A stretch of DNA of 64,000 nucleotides from Pseudooceanicola atlanticus (GCF_000768315.1 NZ_AQQX01000011.1:46928-110927), one strand, 5' to 3'. Shown: positions 26,515-36,427, counted from the first letter of the stretch. A program made the numbers and translations. Notes: generated by a model not told the origin, from the sequence alone.

Positions 26515-26991
26515 TCAGGGTGTGATGATCTGGAACGCCTCGCCACCTCGGGGCACGAGGCAGCTTTGCCCGGTCAACGGGGGCAGGGTGCGCGTGATCG
26601 CGGGCGGTTGCGAATTTCGAACATTCTGATCGCAGATCGGCAGTTGAACGCGGGAATACCCTGCATCAACCATGCATTTTCGTTGCACGGCTTTGCGCAA
26701 CTCTTCATTCGCGTCGGTGCTGACGATCTGCGGCGGGCCGAAGCGGGCGGGGATCGTCTGGCAATTGCCCGCGCCATCGCAGACCTGCCGTTCCGGGATG
26801 AAGGTGCCGGGCAGGACCGTGGTCACCGTGCGCACCGGCGCCTCGCGATAGGCCTGGGCGACGCAGGCATCCTGGGCAGCGGTAATCTGCGCCTGGCTGG
26901 CGCCTTCGCGATAGTAGATCTCGCGGGTGCAGGCGGGCAGCAGCGCAGCGACCAGAAGGGCGGGGCAGAGCAGGGAACGTGCAATCATCAT
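26515..26991 (-). CDS. small cysteine-containing lipoprotein
   Basis: About 158 residues, beginning MMIARSLLCPALLVAALLPAC. A type II signal peptide ends in the lipobox LPAC, so a lipid-anchored envelope protein is predicted. The mature part has several cysteines (DACVAQ, QVCDGAGNCQTIP, KCMVDAGY, PICDQN) that could form disulfides. No domain was recognised. Starts at 26991, 26988 or 27006 cannot be separated by ribosome-binding sequence. The gene lies alone on the minus strand between ntrX and trkA, divergent from trkA. Confidence 0.72.
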   Translation of the reverse strand: MMIARSLLCPALLVAALLPACTREIYYREGASQAQITAAQDACVAQAYREAPVRTVTTVLPGTFIPERQVCDGAGNCQTIPARFGPPQIVSTDANEELRKAVQRKCMVDAGYSRVQLPICDQNVRNSQPPAITRTLPPLTGQSCLVPRGGEAFQIITP

Positions 26992-27098
26992 GCCGCAGAC
27001 TTGCATGGTTCTACCGGGAAGGACAATTCGTTTGACCCCCTGCGCGGCTTCTGTCATGCGATGTGTCTGACGATAAGGAAATCCCCGGGAGACAAGGG

Positions 27099-28475
27099 AT
27101 GAAAGTTATCATCTGCGGCGCGGGGCAGGTCGGTTGGCAGATCGCGCGCCACCTGTCGGGGGAAAACAACGACGTCACCGTCGTGGACAACAACCCCGAA
27201 CTGGTGCGCCGCGCGACGGAAACCCTGGACGTGCAGGGGATTGCCGGCTTTGCCTCCTATCCCGATATCCTGGACCGCGCCGGTGCGCGGGATGCGGACA
27301 TGATTATCGCCGCCACCTATTCCGACGAGGTCAACATGGTGACCTGCCAGGTGGCGCATTCGGTCTTTGCCATCCCGCGCAAGATCGCCCGCCTGCGCTC
27401 GCAGAGCTATCTCGACGCGATCTATTCCGATCTCTACCGCCGCGACCACATGCCGATTGACGTGGTGATCAGCCCCGAACGCGAGGTGGCGGAGGCCGCA
27501 TTGCAGCGCCTGTCGGCCCCGGCGGCCTTCGACACCGAGATTTTCCTCGACGGCAAGGCGCAGATCCTCGGGATCACCATCGACGACGATTGCCCGGTGG
27601 TGAACACGCCGCTGCGGCAGCTGACCGACCTCTTCTCGACCCTACGGACCATCGTGGTCGGCATCCGGCGGGAAGGGCGGCTGTTTGCCCCCGATCCCAA
27701 TGACCAGCTGTTCCCGGGCGATGCCTGCTATGTCTGTGTCGTGGACGAGGACGTGCCCCGCACGCTGGAAGTGTTCGGCAAGACCGTGCGCACCCAGGAA
27801 CGCGTGGTGATCGTCGGGGGCGGCAATGTCGGCCTCGCCGTTGCGCGGCGCCTCGAGAAGAAGGGCCGCGGCATTCGCGCCAAGGTGATCGAGAAGAACC
27901 GCAAGATCGCCGAACATGCCGCCGACGAACTGGAGCGGACCATCGTGCTGAATGGCGACGGTCTGGACAAGGCATTGCTGGGCGAGGCGGGGATACACCG
28001 CGCCGATGCGATCCTCTGTGTCACCGATGACGACAAGACCAACATCCTGGCGGCCGTGCGCGCCAAGGCGATCGGCTGTCCCATGGCCATCGCGCTGATC
28101 AACGACCCGACGCTGGTGCCGCTGATGTCGCACCTTGGCATCGACGCGCATATCAACCCGCGCCAGACCACCGTGTCCTCGATCCTGCGCCATATCCGCC
28201 ATGGACGGGTGCGCGGCGTCTATTCCATCGGCGATGCCGAGGCCGAGGTGATCGAGGCCGAGGTGCTTTCGACCTCGCCGATTGCGGGCCGCACCGTGCG
28301 CGACATCGAATTCCCCGAAGGCGTGCTGATCGGCGCGATCCAGCAGAACGGCAAGGTCATCAAGCCGCAGGGCCACACCAAGATCGAGGCGGGCGACGTC
28401 ATCCTGATCTTCGCGCTTGCCGATGACGTGCCAGAGGTGGAACGGCTGCTCCAGGTCTCCATCGACTATTTCTGA
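27099..28475 (+). CDS. trkA: Trk potassium uptake regulatory subunit
   Basis: A 458-residue cytosolic protein with two RCK_N/TrkA-N Rossmann domains (MKVIICGAGQVGWQIARHL at 1-19 and RVVIVGGGNVGLAVARRLE at about 230) each followed by TrkA-C domains. It binds NAD(H) and gates the TrkH/G K+ transporter. GGGAGACAAGGG precedes the ATG at 27099. trkH follows 4 bp after the stop. The position after ntrYX is the standard alphaproteobacterial arrangement. Confidence 0.96.
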   Translation: MKVIICGAGQVGWQIARHLSGENNDVTVVDNNPELVRRATETLDVQGIAGFASYPDILDRAGARDADMIIAATYSDEVNMVTCQVAHSVFAIPRKIARLRSQSYLDAIYSDLYRRDHMPIDVVISPEREVAEAALQRLSAPAAFDTEIFLDGKAQILGITIDDDCPVVNTPLRQLTDLFSTLRTIVVGIRREGRLFAPDPNDQLFPGDACYVCVVDEDVPRTLEVFGKTVRTQERVVIVGGGNVGLAVARRLEKKGRGIRAKVIEKNRKIAEHAADELERTIVLNGDGLDKALLGEAGIHRADAILCVTDDDKTNILAAVRAKAIGCPMAIALINDPTLVPLMSHLGIDAHINPRQTTVSSILRHIRHGRVRGVYSIGDAEAEVIEAEVLSTSPIAGRTVRDIEFPEGVLIGAIQQNGKVIKPQGHTKIEAGDVILIFALADDVPEVERLLQVSIDYF

Positions 28476-28479
28476 ACCG

Positions 28480-30000
28480 ATGCGCCTGCGCTTTTCAGAA
28501 CAACCCCTGTTCCTTGTCCTCGTGGCGGTCGCCGCGGCCTCCATGCTGGTGCCCGCTATCTTCGCGCTGGCGATCGAGGAATTCCACACCGCGCGGAGTT
28601 TCTTCTACGCAGGGCTCATGGGCCTGTTCGCCACGCTGCTGATCGCGCTGGCCCGGGGCAAGCGCAGCCTGACCGGGCGAAACAACGACCTGATCGGCCT
28701 TTTGTCACTGCTGGGGACCTACGTGCTGATCCCGGCCTATCTCGCCGTGCCGTTCCAGGAGGCGCTGCGCTCGACCTCTTTCCTGAACTCTTACGTGGAG
28801 ATGGTGTCGGCCCTGACCACGACGGGCGCCACGATCTTCGACATGCCCGGCCGCCTGAACCCGGCGCTGGAGCTGTGGCGCGCGCAGGTCGGCTGGATGG
28901 GCGGTCTTTTGATCTGGGTGGCGGCGGCGGCCGTTTTGGCGCCCTTGAACCTGGGCGGGTTCGAAGTGACATTCGCCGCGGCGCCCGGCCAGTCCGATGC
29001 CGGGATCACCCGGTTCCAGCGCGCCGACCTGTTGCGCCGCGTGGTGCGGAACACGATGCAGCTGGCCCCGGTCTACACCTTCCTGACGGGCGTGCTGTGG
29101 ATCCTGTTGCTGGTCAACGGAGAAACCACGCTGACCGCACTGTGCCACGCGATGTCGACGATGGCGACCAGCGGGATATCCCCGGTCGGCGGCCTGCCCA
29201 ATGCCCAAAGCGGGATTGCGGGGGAAATGGTGATTTTCCTGTTCCTGATCTTCGCGCTCAGCCGGGTCAGCTTCACATCCGACACCGCCGTGTCGCGGTT
29301 TGCCCTGCATCAGGACCCGGAATTGCGTCTGGCCCTGATGATCGTCGTCGGTGTGCCGCTTCTGCTGTTCCTGCGCCACTGGATCGCCGCGTTCGAGGTC
29401 GATGCCGGCGAGAACCTGATGCTGGGGCTTCGGGCGCTCTGGGGCGCGCTCTTCACCGTTTTGTCCTTCCTGACGACCAATGGCTTCGAAAGCGCGGACT
29501 GGAACGCCGCGCAGGTCTGGTCCGGGCTGAACACACCGGGCATGGTTCTGATGGGGCTGGCGATCATGGGCGGCGGGGTCGCCACCACCGCGGGCGGGGT
29601 CAAGCTGATGCGGGTTTTCGCGCTTTACCTCAACGGGTTGCGCGAGATGCAGAAACTGGTCCATCCGAACTCTGTTTCGGGGCTGGGTGTGATTGCGCGG
29701 CGGATCGGGCGCGAGGGCGCCTACCACGCCTGGATTTTCTTCATGCTCTTCGCGATGACGCTGGCCCTGCTGATGGCGCTGCTGACGCTGTTCGGGCAGG
29801 GCTTCGAACAGGCGACGATTCTGTCGATTGCCGCGCTGACCTCCACGGGGCCGTTGCTGGCGCTGGCTGGGGACAATCCGATCCATCTGGTGGACCTTGG
29901 CTGGCAGGCAAAACTGGTCTTTGCCGCCGGTACGGTGCTGGGCCGGTTGGAATTGCTGGCGATCATTGCATTGTTGAACGCAGATCTGTGGCGTGACTGA
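28480..30000 (+). CDS. trkH: Trk potassium transporter membrane subunit
   Basis: A 506-residue transporter with ten or more hydrophobic spans. It contains the four pore-loop filter regions characteristic of TrkH/KtrB, including VSALTTTGATIF, CHAMSTMATSGISPVGG, FLTTNGFESADW and ALTSTGPLLALAG. It forms a K+ channel/transporter with TrkA. The ATG at 28480 stands 4 bp after trkA. A 143-bp gap with a symmetric dyad separates it from hfq. Confidence 0.95.
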   Translation: MRLRFSEQPLFLVLVAVAAASMLVPAIFALAIEEFHTARSFFYAGLMGLFATLLIALARGKRSLTGRNNDLIGLLSLLGTYVLIPAYLAVPFQEALRSTSFLNSYVEMVSALTTTGATIFDMPGRLNPALELWRAQVGWMGGLLIWVAAAAVLAPLNLGGFEVTFAAAPGQSDAGITRFQRADLLRRVVRNTMQLAPVYTFLTGVLWILLLVNGETTLTALCHAMSTMATSGISPVGGLPNAQSGIAGEMVIFLFLIFALSRVSFTSDTAVSRFALHQDPELRLALMIVVGVPLLLFLRHWIAAFEVDAGENLMLGLRALWGALFTVLSFLTTNGFESADWNAAQVWSGLNTPGMVLMGLAIMGGGVATTAGGVKLMRVFALYLNGLREMQKLVHPNSVSGLGVIARRIGREGAYHAWIFFMLFAMTLALLMALLTLFGQGFEQATILSIAALTSTGPLLALAGDNPIHLVDLGWQAKLVFAAGTVLGRLELLAIIALLNADLWRD

Positions 30001-30035
30001 CGCAAAATGGCGTCTCTGTTGCATAAATTGAAAAA

Positions 30036-30068
30036 ATGGGGCTGGAAATGGCCGGTTTCCATGCCCAT
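30036..30068. promoter_or_regulatory. symmetric dyad in trkH-hfq spacer
   Basis: ATGGG-N3-GGAAA-N7-TTTCC-N3-CCCAT. Two pairs of 5-bp arms sit at mirror-equal spacing, 36 bp after trkH and 76 bp before hfq. It has no U-tract. It could be an operator, or a structured 5' leader element if hfq transcription starts upstream of it. Confidence 0.4.
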
Positions 30069-30143
30069 ACTGGTTCGCGCTAGAGGGTAATGCCGCATTG
30101 CGGCACAGTGAAGACAAAGAACAAGAACAAAAGGCTAATAAAT

Positions 30144-30383
30144 ATGGCTTCCGACAGACAGAACCTTCAAGACGCATTCCTTAATCATGTGCGCAAGACC
30201 AAGGTTCCCGTCACCATTTTCTTGATCAACGGTGTAAAGCTTCAGGGCGTCATCACCTGGTTTGACAATTTCTGTGTATTGCTGCGTCGAGACGGGCAGT
30301 CTCAGCTGGTTTACAAGCATGCGATCTCCACGATCATGCCCGCCCAGCCGATCAGCCTCTATGAGGGCGAAGACAACCAGTGA
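30144..30383 (+). CDS. hfq: RNA chaperone Hfq
   Basis: A 79-residue Sm-like protein that forms a hexameric ring and pairs sRNAs with mRNAs. The Sm1 motif ([33 protein letters not shown]) and Sm2 motif [10 protein letters not shown] are intact. The distal C-terminal tail is short, as in Alphaproteobacteria. AAGG precedes the ATG at 30144 ([13 protein letters not shown]). The hflX GTG overlaps its TGA. Confidence 0.97.
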   Translation: MASDRQNLQDAFLNHVRKTKVPVTIFLINGVKLQGVITWFDNFCVLLRRDGQSQLVYKHAISTIMPAQPISLYEGEDNQ

Positions 30384-31657
30384 TCCCGCACGATAAGCCC
30401 CTCACACGGGCTTGGGTTCTGCATCCCGAGTTGAAAGGCGAAGACACCCGCCATGCGCCGGAATATGCGCTGGAGGAGGCGGTCTCGCTGGCCCATGCGC
30501 TCCCTGACCTCGAGGTGATCGGGTCGGGCATTGTGCGTCTGGCCAAGGCGATCCCGGCGACGCTGTTCGGCACCGGCAAGATCGAGGAACTCGGCGCTCT
30601 GCTGAAGGAAAACGAGGTGGAGCTTGTCCTGGTGGACGGCCCCGTATCGCCCAAGCAGCAGAGGAACCTTGAAAAGAAATGGGGCGTGAAGCTTCTGGAC
30701 CGGACCGGGCTGATCCTCGAGATCTTCTCGGATCGTGCCCGCACGCGTGAAGGTGTGCTGCAGGTCGAGATGGCCGCGCTTGGCTATCAGCGGACCCGGC
30801 TGGTGCGCGCCTGGACCCACCTGGAACGCCAGCGGGGCGGATTGGGCTTCGTCGGCGGCCCCGGTGAAACCCAGATCGAGGCTGACCGCCGCGCCATCGA
30901 CGAACAGCTGACCCGCCTGCGGCGACAGCTGGAACGGGTGGTCAAGACGCGCGAATTGCACCGCAAGGCGCGGGCCAAGGTGCCGTTTCCGATCGTCGCG
31001 CTGGTGGGCTACACCAACGCCGGCAAATCCACGCTGTTCAACCGGCTGACCGGGGCGGATGTTCTGGCCAAGGACATGCTGTTCGCCACGCTCGACCCGA
31101 CTATGCGTCGGGTGCGGCTGCCCGATAACGGGCCAGAGGTCATCCTGTCCGACACGGTGGGCTTCATCTCGGATCTGCCGACGCAGTTGGTCGCCGCGTT
31201 CCGCGCCACTCTGGAAGAAGTGCTGGAAGCGGACCTTGTCCTGCATGTGCGCGACATCTCACATCCTGAGACAGAAGAGCAGGCGCAGGACGTGCTGGAT
31301 ATCCTGTCGGATCTGGGGCTGGCCGAGGGCGTGCCGGTGCTGGAGGTCTGGAACAAGGTCGACCGTCTGGGCGAAGAGGAAGGTCCCGCACTGATCGCCC
31401 GCGCCGAGCGCGAAGAGGACACCTATCCGATTTCGGCCATCACCGGATTCGGGCTGGAGAACCTGTTGCGCGCGGTTGAGCAGGGGCTGGAAACCGGCCA
31501 CGTGACCGAAACGATCTCACTGCCCTTCGACGCGGGCAAATCCCGCGCCTGGCTGTTCGAACAGGGGGTCGTGCTGGAAGAGGTTCAGACCGAAACAGGC
31601 TTCGACCTGACCCTGCGCTGGACCGCCAAGCAGAAGGCGCAGTTCGCGACGCTCTGA
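30380..31657 (+). CDS. hflX: ribosome-rescue GTPase HflX
   Basis: A 425-residue GTPase that dissociates stalled 70S ribosomes. An N-terminal HflX subdomain ([35 protein letters not shown]) and a glycine-rich linker ([21 protein letters not shown]) precede the G domain: G1 [10 protein letters not shown]3 [11 protein letters not shown]4 NKVD, with a C-terminal helical region. The start is GTG at 30380, overlapping the hfq stop. No in-frame ATG exists nearby, so GTG with coupling is the likely initiation. Confidence 0.96.
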   Translation: MIPHDKPLTRAWVLHPELKGEDTRHAPEYALEEAVSLAHALPDLEVIGSGIVRLAKAIPATLFGTGKIEELGALLKENEVELVLVDGPVSPKQQRNLEKKWGVKLLDRTGLILEIFSDRARTREGVLQVEMAALGYQRTRLVRAWTHLERQRGGLGFVGGPGETQIEADRRAIDEQLTRLRRQLERVVKTRELHRKARAKVPFPIVALVGYTNAGKSTLFNRLTGADVLAKDMLFATLDPTMRRVRLPDNGPEVILSDTVGFISDLPTQLVAAFRATLEEVLEADLVLHVRDISHPETEEQAQDVLDILSDLGLAEGVPVLEVWNKVDRLGEEEGPALIARAEREEDTYPISAITGFGLENLLRAVEQGLETGHVTETISLPFDAGKSRAWLFEQGVVLEEVQTETGFDLTLRWTAKQKAQFATL

Positions 31658-31660
31658 GCG

Positions 31661-32608
31661 TCAGGCACTGGCCTTGGTCAGGGCATTCATCGCGTCATCC
31701 GAAAGACTTAGCGTCGCGCCTTCAATCAGCGCCTCGAATTGCGTGGCCGAGGTGGCCGAGGCGATCGGCGCGGTCACACCGGGCCGTTGCCGCATCCAGG
31801 CCAGCGCGATGGCGGCATGGCTTGCACCGGTATCTTCGGCGACAGAATCCATTGCTGCCAGAATGGCTTGGCCTTTCTCGTTCATGTAGCGCCCGATGCT
31901 GCGTTCGCCGCGCGGGCCCTTCAGATCGGCCTCTGTCCGGTACTTGCCCGTCAGGAACCCGGCCGCCAGTGCGAAATAGGGGATGACACCCAGGTTATGC
32001 GCTTGGGCGAAGTCGGCGATCGGGCCTTCGAACCGCTCGCGGGCATAGAGATTGTATTCCGGTTGGATCACGTCATAGGCGGGCAGGCTGTTCGCCTCTG
32101 CCGCCGATTGCGCGGCTGTCAGCTGCTCGGCGGTGAAATTGGACGCGCCGATGGCGCGCACCTTGCCGGCCTTGATCAGGGTGTCATAGGCGGCCAGCGT
32201 TTCCTCGTGCGGGGTGCCGTCATCGGGGAAATGCGAGAAGTAGAGGTCGATCCGGTCGGTCTGAAGGCGCTTCAATGAGTGTTCAACCTCCGTGGTGATC
32301 CAGTCTTTCGACAGCCCGCCACCGCCGAAGACCTCGGTCCCGACCTTGGTTATCAGCTGCACCTTGTCCCGCATTCCGGGACGGCTGGCGAACCATTTGC
32401 CGATGATCGTTTCGCTTTCACCGCCTTCATGGCCCTCGACCCAGCGGGAATATCCGTCCGCCGTGTCGATTGTGGTGATCCCGGTCTGGACCATCCGGTC
32501 CAGCATGTCGAAGGAGCCCGCCTCGTCCAGCGTCCAGCCAAAGACGTTGCCGCCAAAGACGACGGGGGAAATGGTCAGGCCGGAGCGGCCAAGCGCGATC
32601 GGTGTCAT
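31661..32608 (-). CDS. aldo/keto reductase
   Basis: A 315-residue TIM-barrel NAD(P)H oxidoreductase. FDMLDRMVQTGITTIDTADGYS carries the Asp/Tyr catalytic pair, VQLITKVGTEVFG the Lys and LYFSHFPDDGT the His. The C-terminal family text (ATSATQFEALIEGATLSLS) is present. MTPIALGRSGLTISPVVFGGNVFGW is the N-terminus, with GAGGAA upstream of the ATG at 32608. The physiological substrate is unknown. It is convergent with hflX (3 bp apart). Confidence 0.9.
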   Translation of the reverse strand: MTPIALGRSGLTISPVVFGGNVFGWTLDEAGSFDMLDRMVQTGITTIDTADGYSRWVEGHEGGESETIIGKWFASRPGMRDKVQLITKVGTEVFGGGGLSKDWITTEVEHSLKRLQTDRIDLYFSHFPDDGTPHEETLAAYDTLIKAGKVRAIGASNFTAEQLTAAQSAAEANSLPAYDVIQPEYNLYARERFEGPIADFAQAHNLGVIPYFALAAGFLTGKYRTEADLKGPRGERSIGRYMNEKGQAILAAMDSVAEDTGASHAAIALAWMRQRPGVTAPIASATSATQFEALIEGATLSLSDDAMNALTKASA

Positions 32609-32681
32609 GTCATGTTCCTCTTCGCCACCAAGGGTAGCGCGGCAAAGGCAGCTTGGCACCCCCCGAGGAGGGCGGTGTGGC

Positions 32682-35150
32682 TCACTGCCGGGGTTGCAGG
32701 ACGGTGATCCCTTCGTTCGCAGCGCGGGCCAGGTCCGCATCCAGCGACATGGGCACGTATTCCCCGCGCCGCCACAACTGAGCCAGGTCGTCGTAATGCT
32801 GCGACAGGGGATGGCCGGATTGTCCCGTCGACGTGACAAAGACCGAAGAATTCGGGTCGGCAAAGTCGTAAACGCCCCGATACCCCGCGCCATGCACGTT
32901 CAGGAACGGGTCGGGCAGGGTGCCCTTGGTCGCCCCGCGCAGCAGCGTGTTGGTGCCGCCGCTGGTGGATTGGCGAATGTTGACGAAATGGCGCAGCACC
33001 GGCACGTCACCCAGGATCTGGTGATCATGGGTGGCCTGGTGCGCATCGCCCCACCGCAGGCTTTCAAGCGCGTCGCCATAGGTCTCGTCGATCCAGATCA
33101 GCGCATCGTCCAGGGCCATGCGCGCAATGTCCACGCAGGTTTCCGTCGGGCCGGACTGCCGGACATCGCACCAGGCCGAGGCACCGTCGATATCGCGATA
33201 GACCCGTTCGATGAAGAGCGGCTGGACGTGGATGAATTCCTCGGCCAGCGGGCCCAGATCGTCCTGGATCAGGCGCATCTGCAAGGCGCGCAGCCAGGCG
33301 GAATAGATCAGCGGTTCCGGCAGGTGTTCGTTCATCTCTCCGTTCCAGTCGGCCAGCAGTTCCAGCGCACGCTGGCGCAGGCGTTCCGGCGTGCCCTCGG
33401 GCGCGGCTTCTCCGGTGAACCACAGATCGGCGCCGATCAGCGGCAGCAGCGACCGCGCGGTGAAGGACACGGTGTCCAGCTGCGCCTCGATGAAACTGTC
33501 GCGGGTATGGACCTGCCGGTTCTGCATCAGCCGCCGCCAGCGATGGATGCGCTGCGTGTCGCCCCAGAGGAAGGAGACATGTTCGGGAAAGGCCCGGTCG
33601 ACGATCTTGTTGTTGGTATTGCCCAGGATGCCGCCCTCGGGGTCGATGAAGACCGGGTTTGAACTGTCGGGCAGGTAGCCGTTCCAGCGGTTTTCCGGCA
33701 GCCAGCCCTGTGTCGGCAGCCGTCCTTCAGATCGGTGCGCCGGATCCCGCGCCGGCATCTTGCCCAGCACCTTCATGGCAATCCGGCGCTGATCGGCCAG
33801 GGTGATGACTTGGCTGGGCGCGGTGAAGCCCTCGAGCGCGGTCAGCGCCTCGTCGATATCGCCCGCCGACATCAGCCGGATCCCGGCGGCGATGGTGTAA
33901 TCCTCGTCCTCCAGCGCGGTCCAGGACACCGAAGCGACATGGCCCGGCGGGGTCACGGTCGACAGGTTGTAATCGCTGCCCGACAGGACCGGGCCGTTGA
34001 CGGTTTCGCGCAGGGTGATGGTGATCGGGTCGGCATTCTTGATGCGGATGATCGACCGGCGGGTTTCGAACGGCACAAACCCCTCGGGCCCGCGATATTC
34101 CTCGCTGTTTTCGGGGTTCAGCTGTTCGATATGCACATCCTGGTCGTCCATGTAGGACGAGGTCAGCCCCCAGCCCAGCCGTTCCGACCGTCCCGTCAGC
34201 ACCGACGGAATGCCGGGGATCGTGCCGCCGATCACGCCGCCCGATTGCAGCTCCAGCCGGGCAAGGTACCAGATGGCGGGCGCGGTAAAGCCCAGATGCG
34301 GGTCATTGGCCAGCAGCGTGCCACCGGCGGCCGAACGCGAGGGCGCGGCGGCGTAGCCGTTGGACGCGCCGGCCAGGGCCACGGGATTGACCGGCGACAA
34401 CGGATCCTCCGAGAACCCCGCGCCCTCGGCATAGCGGGGCAGGCCGGGGAACATCGCGGCATATTCGGGCAGCGCGGCGATCCCGGCGCCGGGGGCGTCC
34501 GGCATGATGTCGCGCAGCCGCTCTGGGTCGGGCAGGGCGAGGGAGGTCCGGGCCCGCATCACCTCGTTCGCCATGTGACCCGAGAGTTGCAGCGCCATGA
34601 TCTTGCCCATGGCGAGCGAATCCGCGGCCGTCCAGGGGGCGATCGGCGCGTTGAACAGGAACAGTTCCGGCGCGCCGCGCCCCAGGGCTTCGTTATTCAC
34701 CTCGTCGAGGCGGGCATTCACCCCGGCGGCATAGGCATCCAGCTTGGCCCGGGTCGCGTCGTCCTGGACCTCCAGCGAGCGCCGCGCAACATTGTAGAGG
34801 TCGAGCCGACGCAGCAGTTTGTCGATATCGACGGTACGCGTGCCAAACACCTCTGACAGGCGGCCCTGCACGGTCCAGCGCATGGTCAGCATCTGCCACA
34901 TCCTGTCCTGCGCATGGGCATAGCCGAGGCCGAACAGGACGTCCTCGTCCGTTTCACCGAAGATATGGGGGACATTGGCGCTGTCGCGCACTATCTCGAC
35001 CGGGGCGCTCAGTCCCTCGACGCTCAGGGTCTTGTCGTAGTCGGGCAGGGACCGAGCGGCGAACCAGTAGACCAGCGACACCGCGATCACGGCCAGCACG
35101 ACCAGACCGGTCGCGATCCGGAACAGCCATTGAAACACTTTGCCCAACAT
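32682..35150 (-). CDS. penicillin acylase family (Ntn-hydrolase) protein
   Basis: An 822-residue precursor with one N-terminal hydrophobic segment (IATGLVVLAVIAVSLVYWFAA), i.e. signal or anchor, and the S45 peptidase fold. The alpha-chain motif is VPHIFGETDEDVLFGLGYAHAQDRMWQM. Autocatalytic cleavage before the nucleophile Ser of ALAGASNGYA is predicted, with LLANDPHLGF and PGIPSVLTGRSERLGWG nearby. Known relatives hydrolyse beta-lactam side chains or N-acyl-homoserine lactones (quorum quenching), and the sequence alone does not decide. The start at 35150 (MLGKVFQWLFR) is preferred to in-frame 35294 because the membrane segment then begins normally. Confidence 0.9.
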   Translation of the reverse strand: MLGKVFQWLFRIATGLVVLAVIAVSLVYWFAARSLPDYDKTLSVEGLSAPVEIVRDSANVPHIFGETDEDVLFGLGYAHAQDRMWQMLTMRWTVQGRLSEVFGTRTVDIDKLLRRLDLYNVARRSLEVQDDATRAKLDAYAAGVNARLDEVNNEALGRGAPELFLFNAPIAPWTAADSLAMGKIMALQLSGHMANEVMRARTSLALPDPERLRDIMPDAPGAGIAALPEYAAMFPGLPRYAEGAGFSEDPLSPVNPVALAGASNGYAAAPSRSAAGGTLLANDPHLGFTAPAIWYLARLELQSGGVIGGTIPGIPSVLTGRSERLGWGLTSSYMDDQDVHIEQLNPENSEEYRGPEGFVPFETRRSIIRIKNADPITITLRETVNGPVLSGSDYNLSTVTPPGHVASVSWTALEDEDYTIAAGIRLMSAGDIDEALTALEGFTAPSQVITLADQRRIAMKVLGKMPARDPAHRSEGRLPTQGWLPENRWNGYLPDSSNPVFIDPEGGILGNTNNKIVDRAFPEHVSFLWGDTQRIHRWRRLMQNRQVHTRDSFIEAQLDTVSFTARSLLPLIGADLWFTGEAAPEGTPERLRQRALELLADWNGEMNEHLPEPLIYSAWLRALQMRLIQDDLGPLAEEFIHVQPLFIERVYRDIDGASAWCDVRQSGPTETCVDIARMALDDALIWIDETYGDALESLRWGDAHQATHDHQILGDVPVLRHFVNIRQSTSGGTNTLLRGATKGTLPDPFLNVHGAGYRGVYDFADPNSSVFVTSTGQSGHPLSQHYDDLAQLWRRGEYVPMSLDADLARAANEGITVLQPRQ

Positions 35151-35247
35151 GCGCCCCGTCCTTTGTCCTGGCCTTGCCTTCGGCCCTTGCTTTTGATCTG
35201 TCAGCCCGACACAAGCTATAGGGCAAGCCGGAACAGGGGGAAAGAGC

Positions 35248-36120
35248 ATGGCAAAAGTCGCATTCCTGGGGCTCGGGGTGATGGGGTATCCCATGGCCGG
35301 GCATCTTCAGGCCGCCGGCCACGAGGTCACGGTCTACAATCGCACCGCCAGCAAGGCCGAGGCCTGGGTCAAGCAGCATGGCGGCGCCATGGGCAAGACC
35401 CCGCGCGAGGCCGCGGAAGGTGCCGAATTCGTGATGACCTGCGTCGGCAACGATGACGATCTGCGTTCGGTCTGCACCGGCAAGGACGGGGCCTTCGCCG
35501 GCATGGAGGAAGGCGCGATCCTCGTCGATCACACCACCGTATCCGCCAAGGTTACCCGTGACCTGGCCGCCATCGCCGCCGGTGGCGGCATCGGCTATGT
35601 CGACGCGCCGATTTCCGGCGGTCAGGCCGGGGCCGAGAATGGCGCACTGTCGGTGATGTGCGGCGGTGAGGAGGACATCTTTGCCAGGGCCGAACCGATC
35701 ATCGACGCCTATGCCAAGATCTGCCGTCGCCTTGGCGGAATCGGTGCGGGCCAGATCACCAAGATGTGCAACCAGATCGCCATTGCCGGCCTCGTCCAAG
35801 GCCTGTCGGAATCATTGCATTTCGCTCAGCAGGCCGGGCTGGACGGCGCCGCGGTGGTGGAGGTGATCTCCCAGGGTGCAGCGGGCTCCTGGCAGATGCA
35901 GTACCGCTACCAGACGATGCTGGATGACGAGTTCGACCATGGCTTTGCCGTGGACTGGATGCGCAAGGATCTGGATATCTGCCTGACCACCGCGGACGAG
36001 ATCGGCGCCTCGCTGCCCGTCACCGCGTTGGTCGATCAGTTCTACAAGGACGTGCAACGCATGGGCGGCGGCCGCTGGGATACCTCGTCCCTGCTCAAAC
36101 GCCTGACCCGCGAGAATTGA
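35248..36120 (+). CDS. beta-hydroxyacid dehydrogenase (3-hydroxyisobutyrate dehydrogenase family)
   Basis: A 290-residue NAD(P)-dependent dehydrogenase. The Rossmann motif is FLGLGVMGYPMAGHL (6-20), the substrate loop is DAPISGGQAGAENGALSVMCGG, and the catalytic Lys lies in GAGQITKMCNQIAIAGL. Family members reduce or oxidise 3-hydroxyisobutyrate, tartronate semialdehyde or similar small acids; the substrate is not assigned. It is divergent from the acylase gene by 97 bp. Confidence 0.92.
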   Translation: MAKVAFLGLGVMGYPMAGHLQAAGHEVTVYNRTASKAEAWVKQHGGAMGKTPREAAEGAEFVMTCVGNDDDLRSVCTGKDGAFAGMEEGAILVDHTTVSAKVTRDLAAIAAGGGIGYVDAPISGGQAGAENGALSVMCGGEEDIFARAEPIIDAYAKICRRLGGIGAGQITKMCNQIAIAGLVQGLSESLHFAQQAGLDGAAVVEVISQGAAGSWQMQYRYQTMLDDEFDHGFAVDWMRKDLDICLTTADEIGASLPVTALVDQFYKDVQRMGGGRWDTSSLLKRLTREN

Positions 36121-36180
36121 GCCTTGCGCGGCATCCAAAGGGTGCCGCGTAACGACCTGAAGTCGAAACGATCACGTCTC

Positions 36181-36217
36181 AAAACCCCGTGCCCCGACCT
36201 CGTGGCGCGGGGTTTTT
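36181..36217 (+). terminator. intrinsic terminator downstream of dehydrogenase
   Basis: AAAACCCCG (36181-36189) pairs with CGGGGTTTT (36208-36216), with an inner GCC/GGC pairing and a short T-run. It lies 61 bp after the dehydrogenase stop. The leading A-run also allows termination on the minus strand for the downstream tRNA. Confidence 0.8.
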
Positions 36218-36352
36218 CGCTGGGCGCAAACGGTTGTGTCGCAAGGGGATGCCTCGCGCGATGCCAAACGGATTATTGCGTAGAAGAAACCTCTCGATCC
36301 ACCTTCGGATCAGCCCGACAGATCAGGTCTGTCACAAGGCTTCAGAGGATTT

Positions 36353-36427
36353 TGGCTCCGGCGGTAGGGATCGAACCTACGACCAATTGATTAACAGTCA
36401 ACTGCTCTACCGCTGAGCTACGCCGGA
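36353..36427 (-). tRNA. tRNA-Asn (anticodon GTT)
   Basis: 75 nt including encoded CCA. Acceptor TCCGGCG/CGCCGGA, D-stem GCTC/GAGC, anticodon stem GTTGA/TCAAT with loop CTGTTAA (anticodon GTT), T-stem GTAGG/CCTAC with TTCGATC loop, discriminator G. It is an ordinary elongator tRNA. No integrase or attachment-site duplication was found next to its 3' end. Confidence 0.97.

Noticed and set aside
36353..36427. tRNA-Asn as an integration site for a mobile element
   Set aside because: No integrase gene and no duplicated tRNA 3' end were seen on either side.
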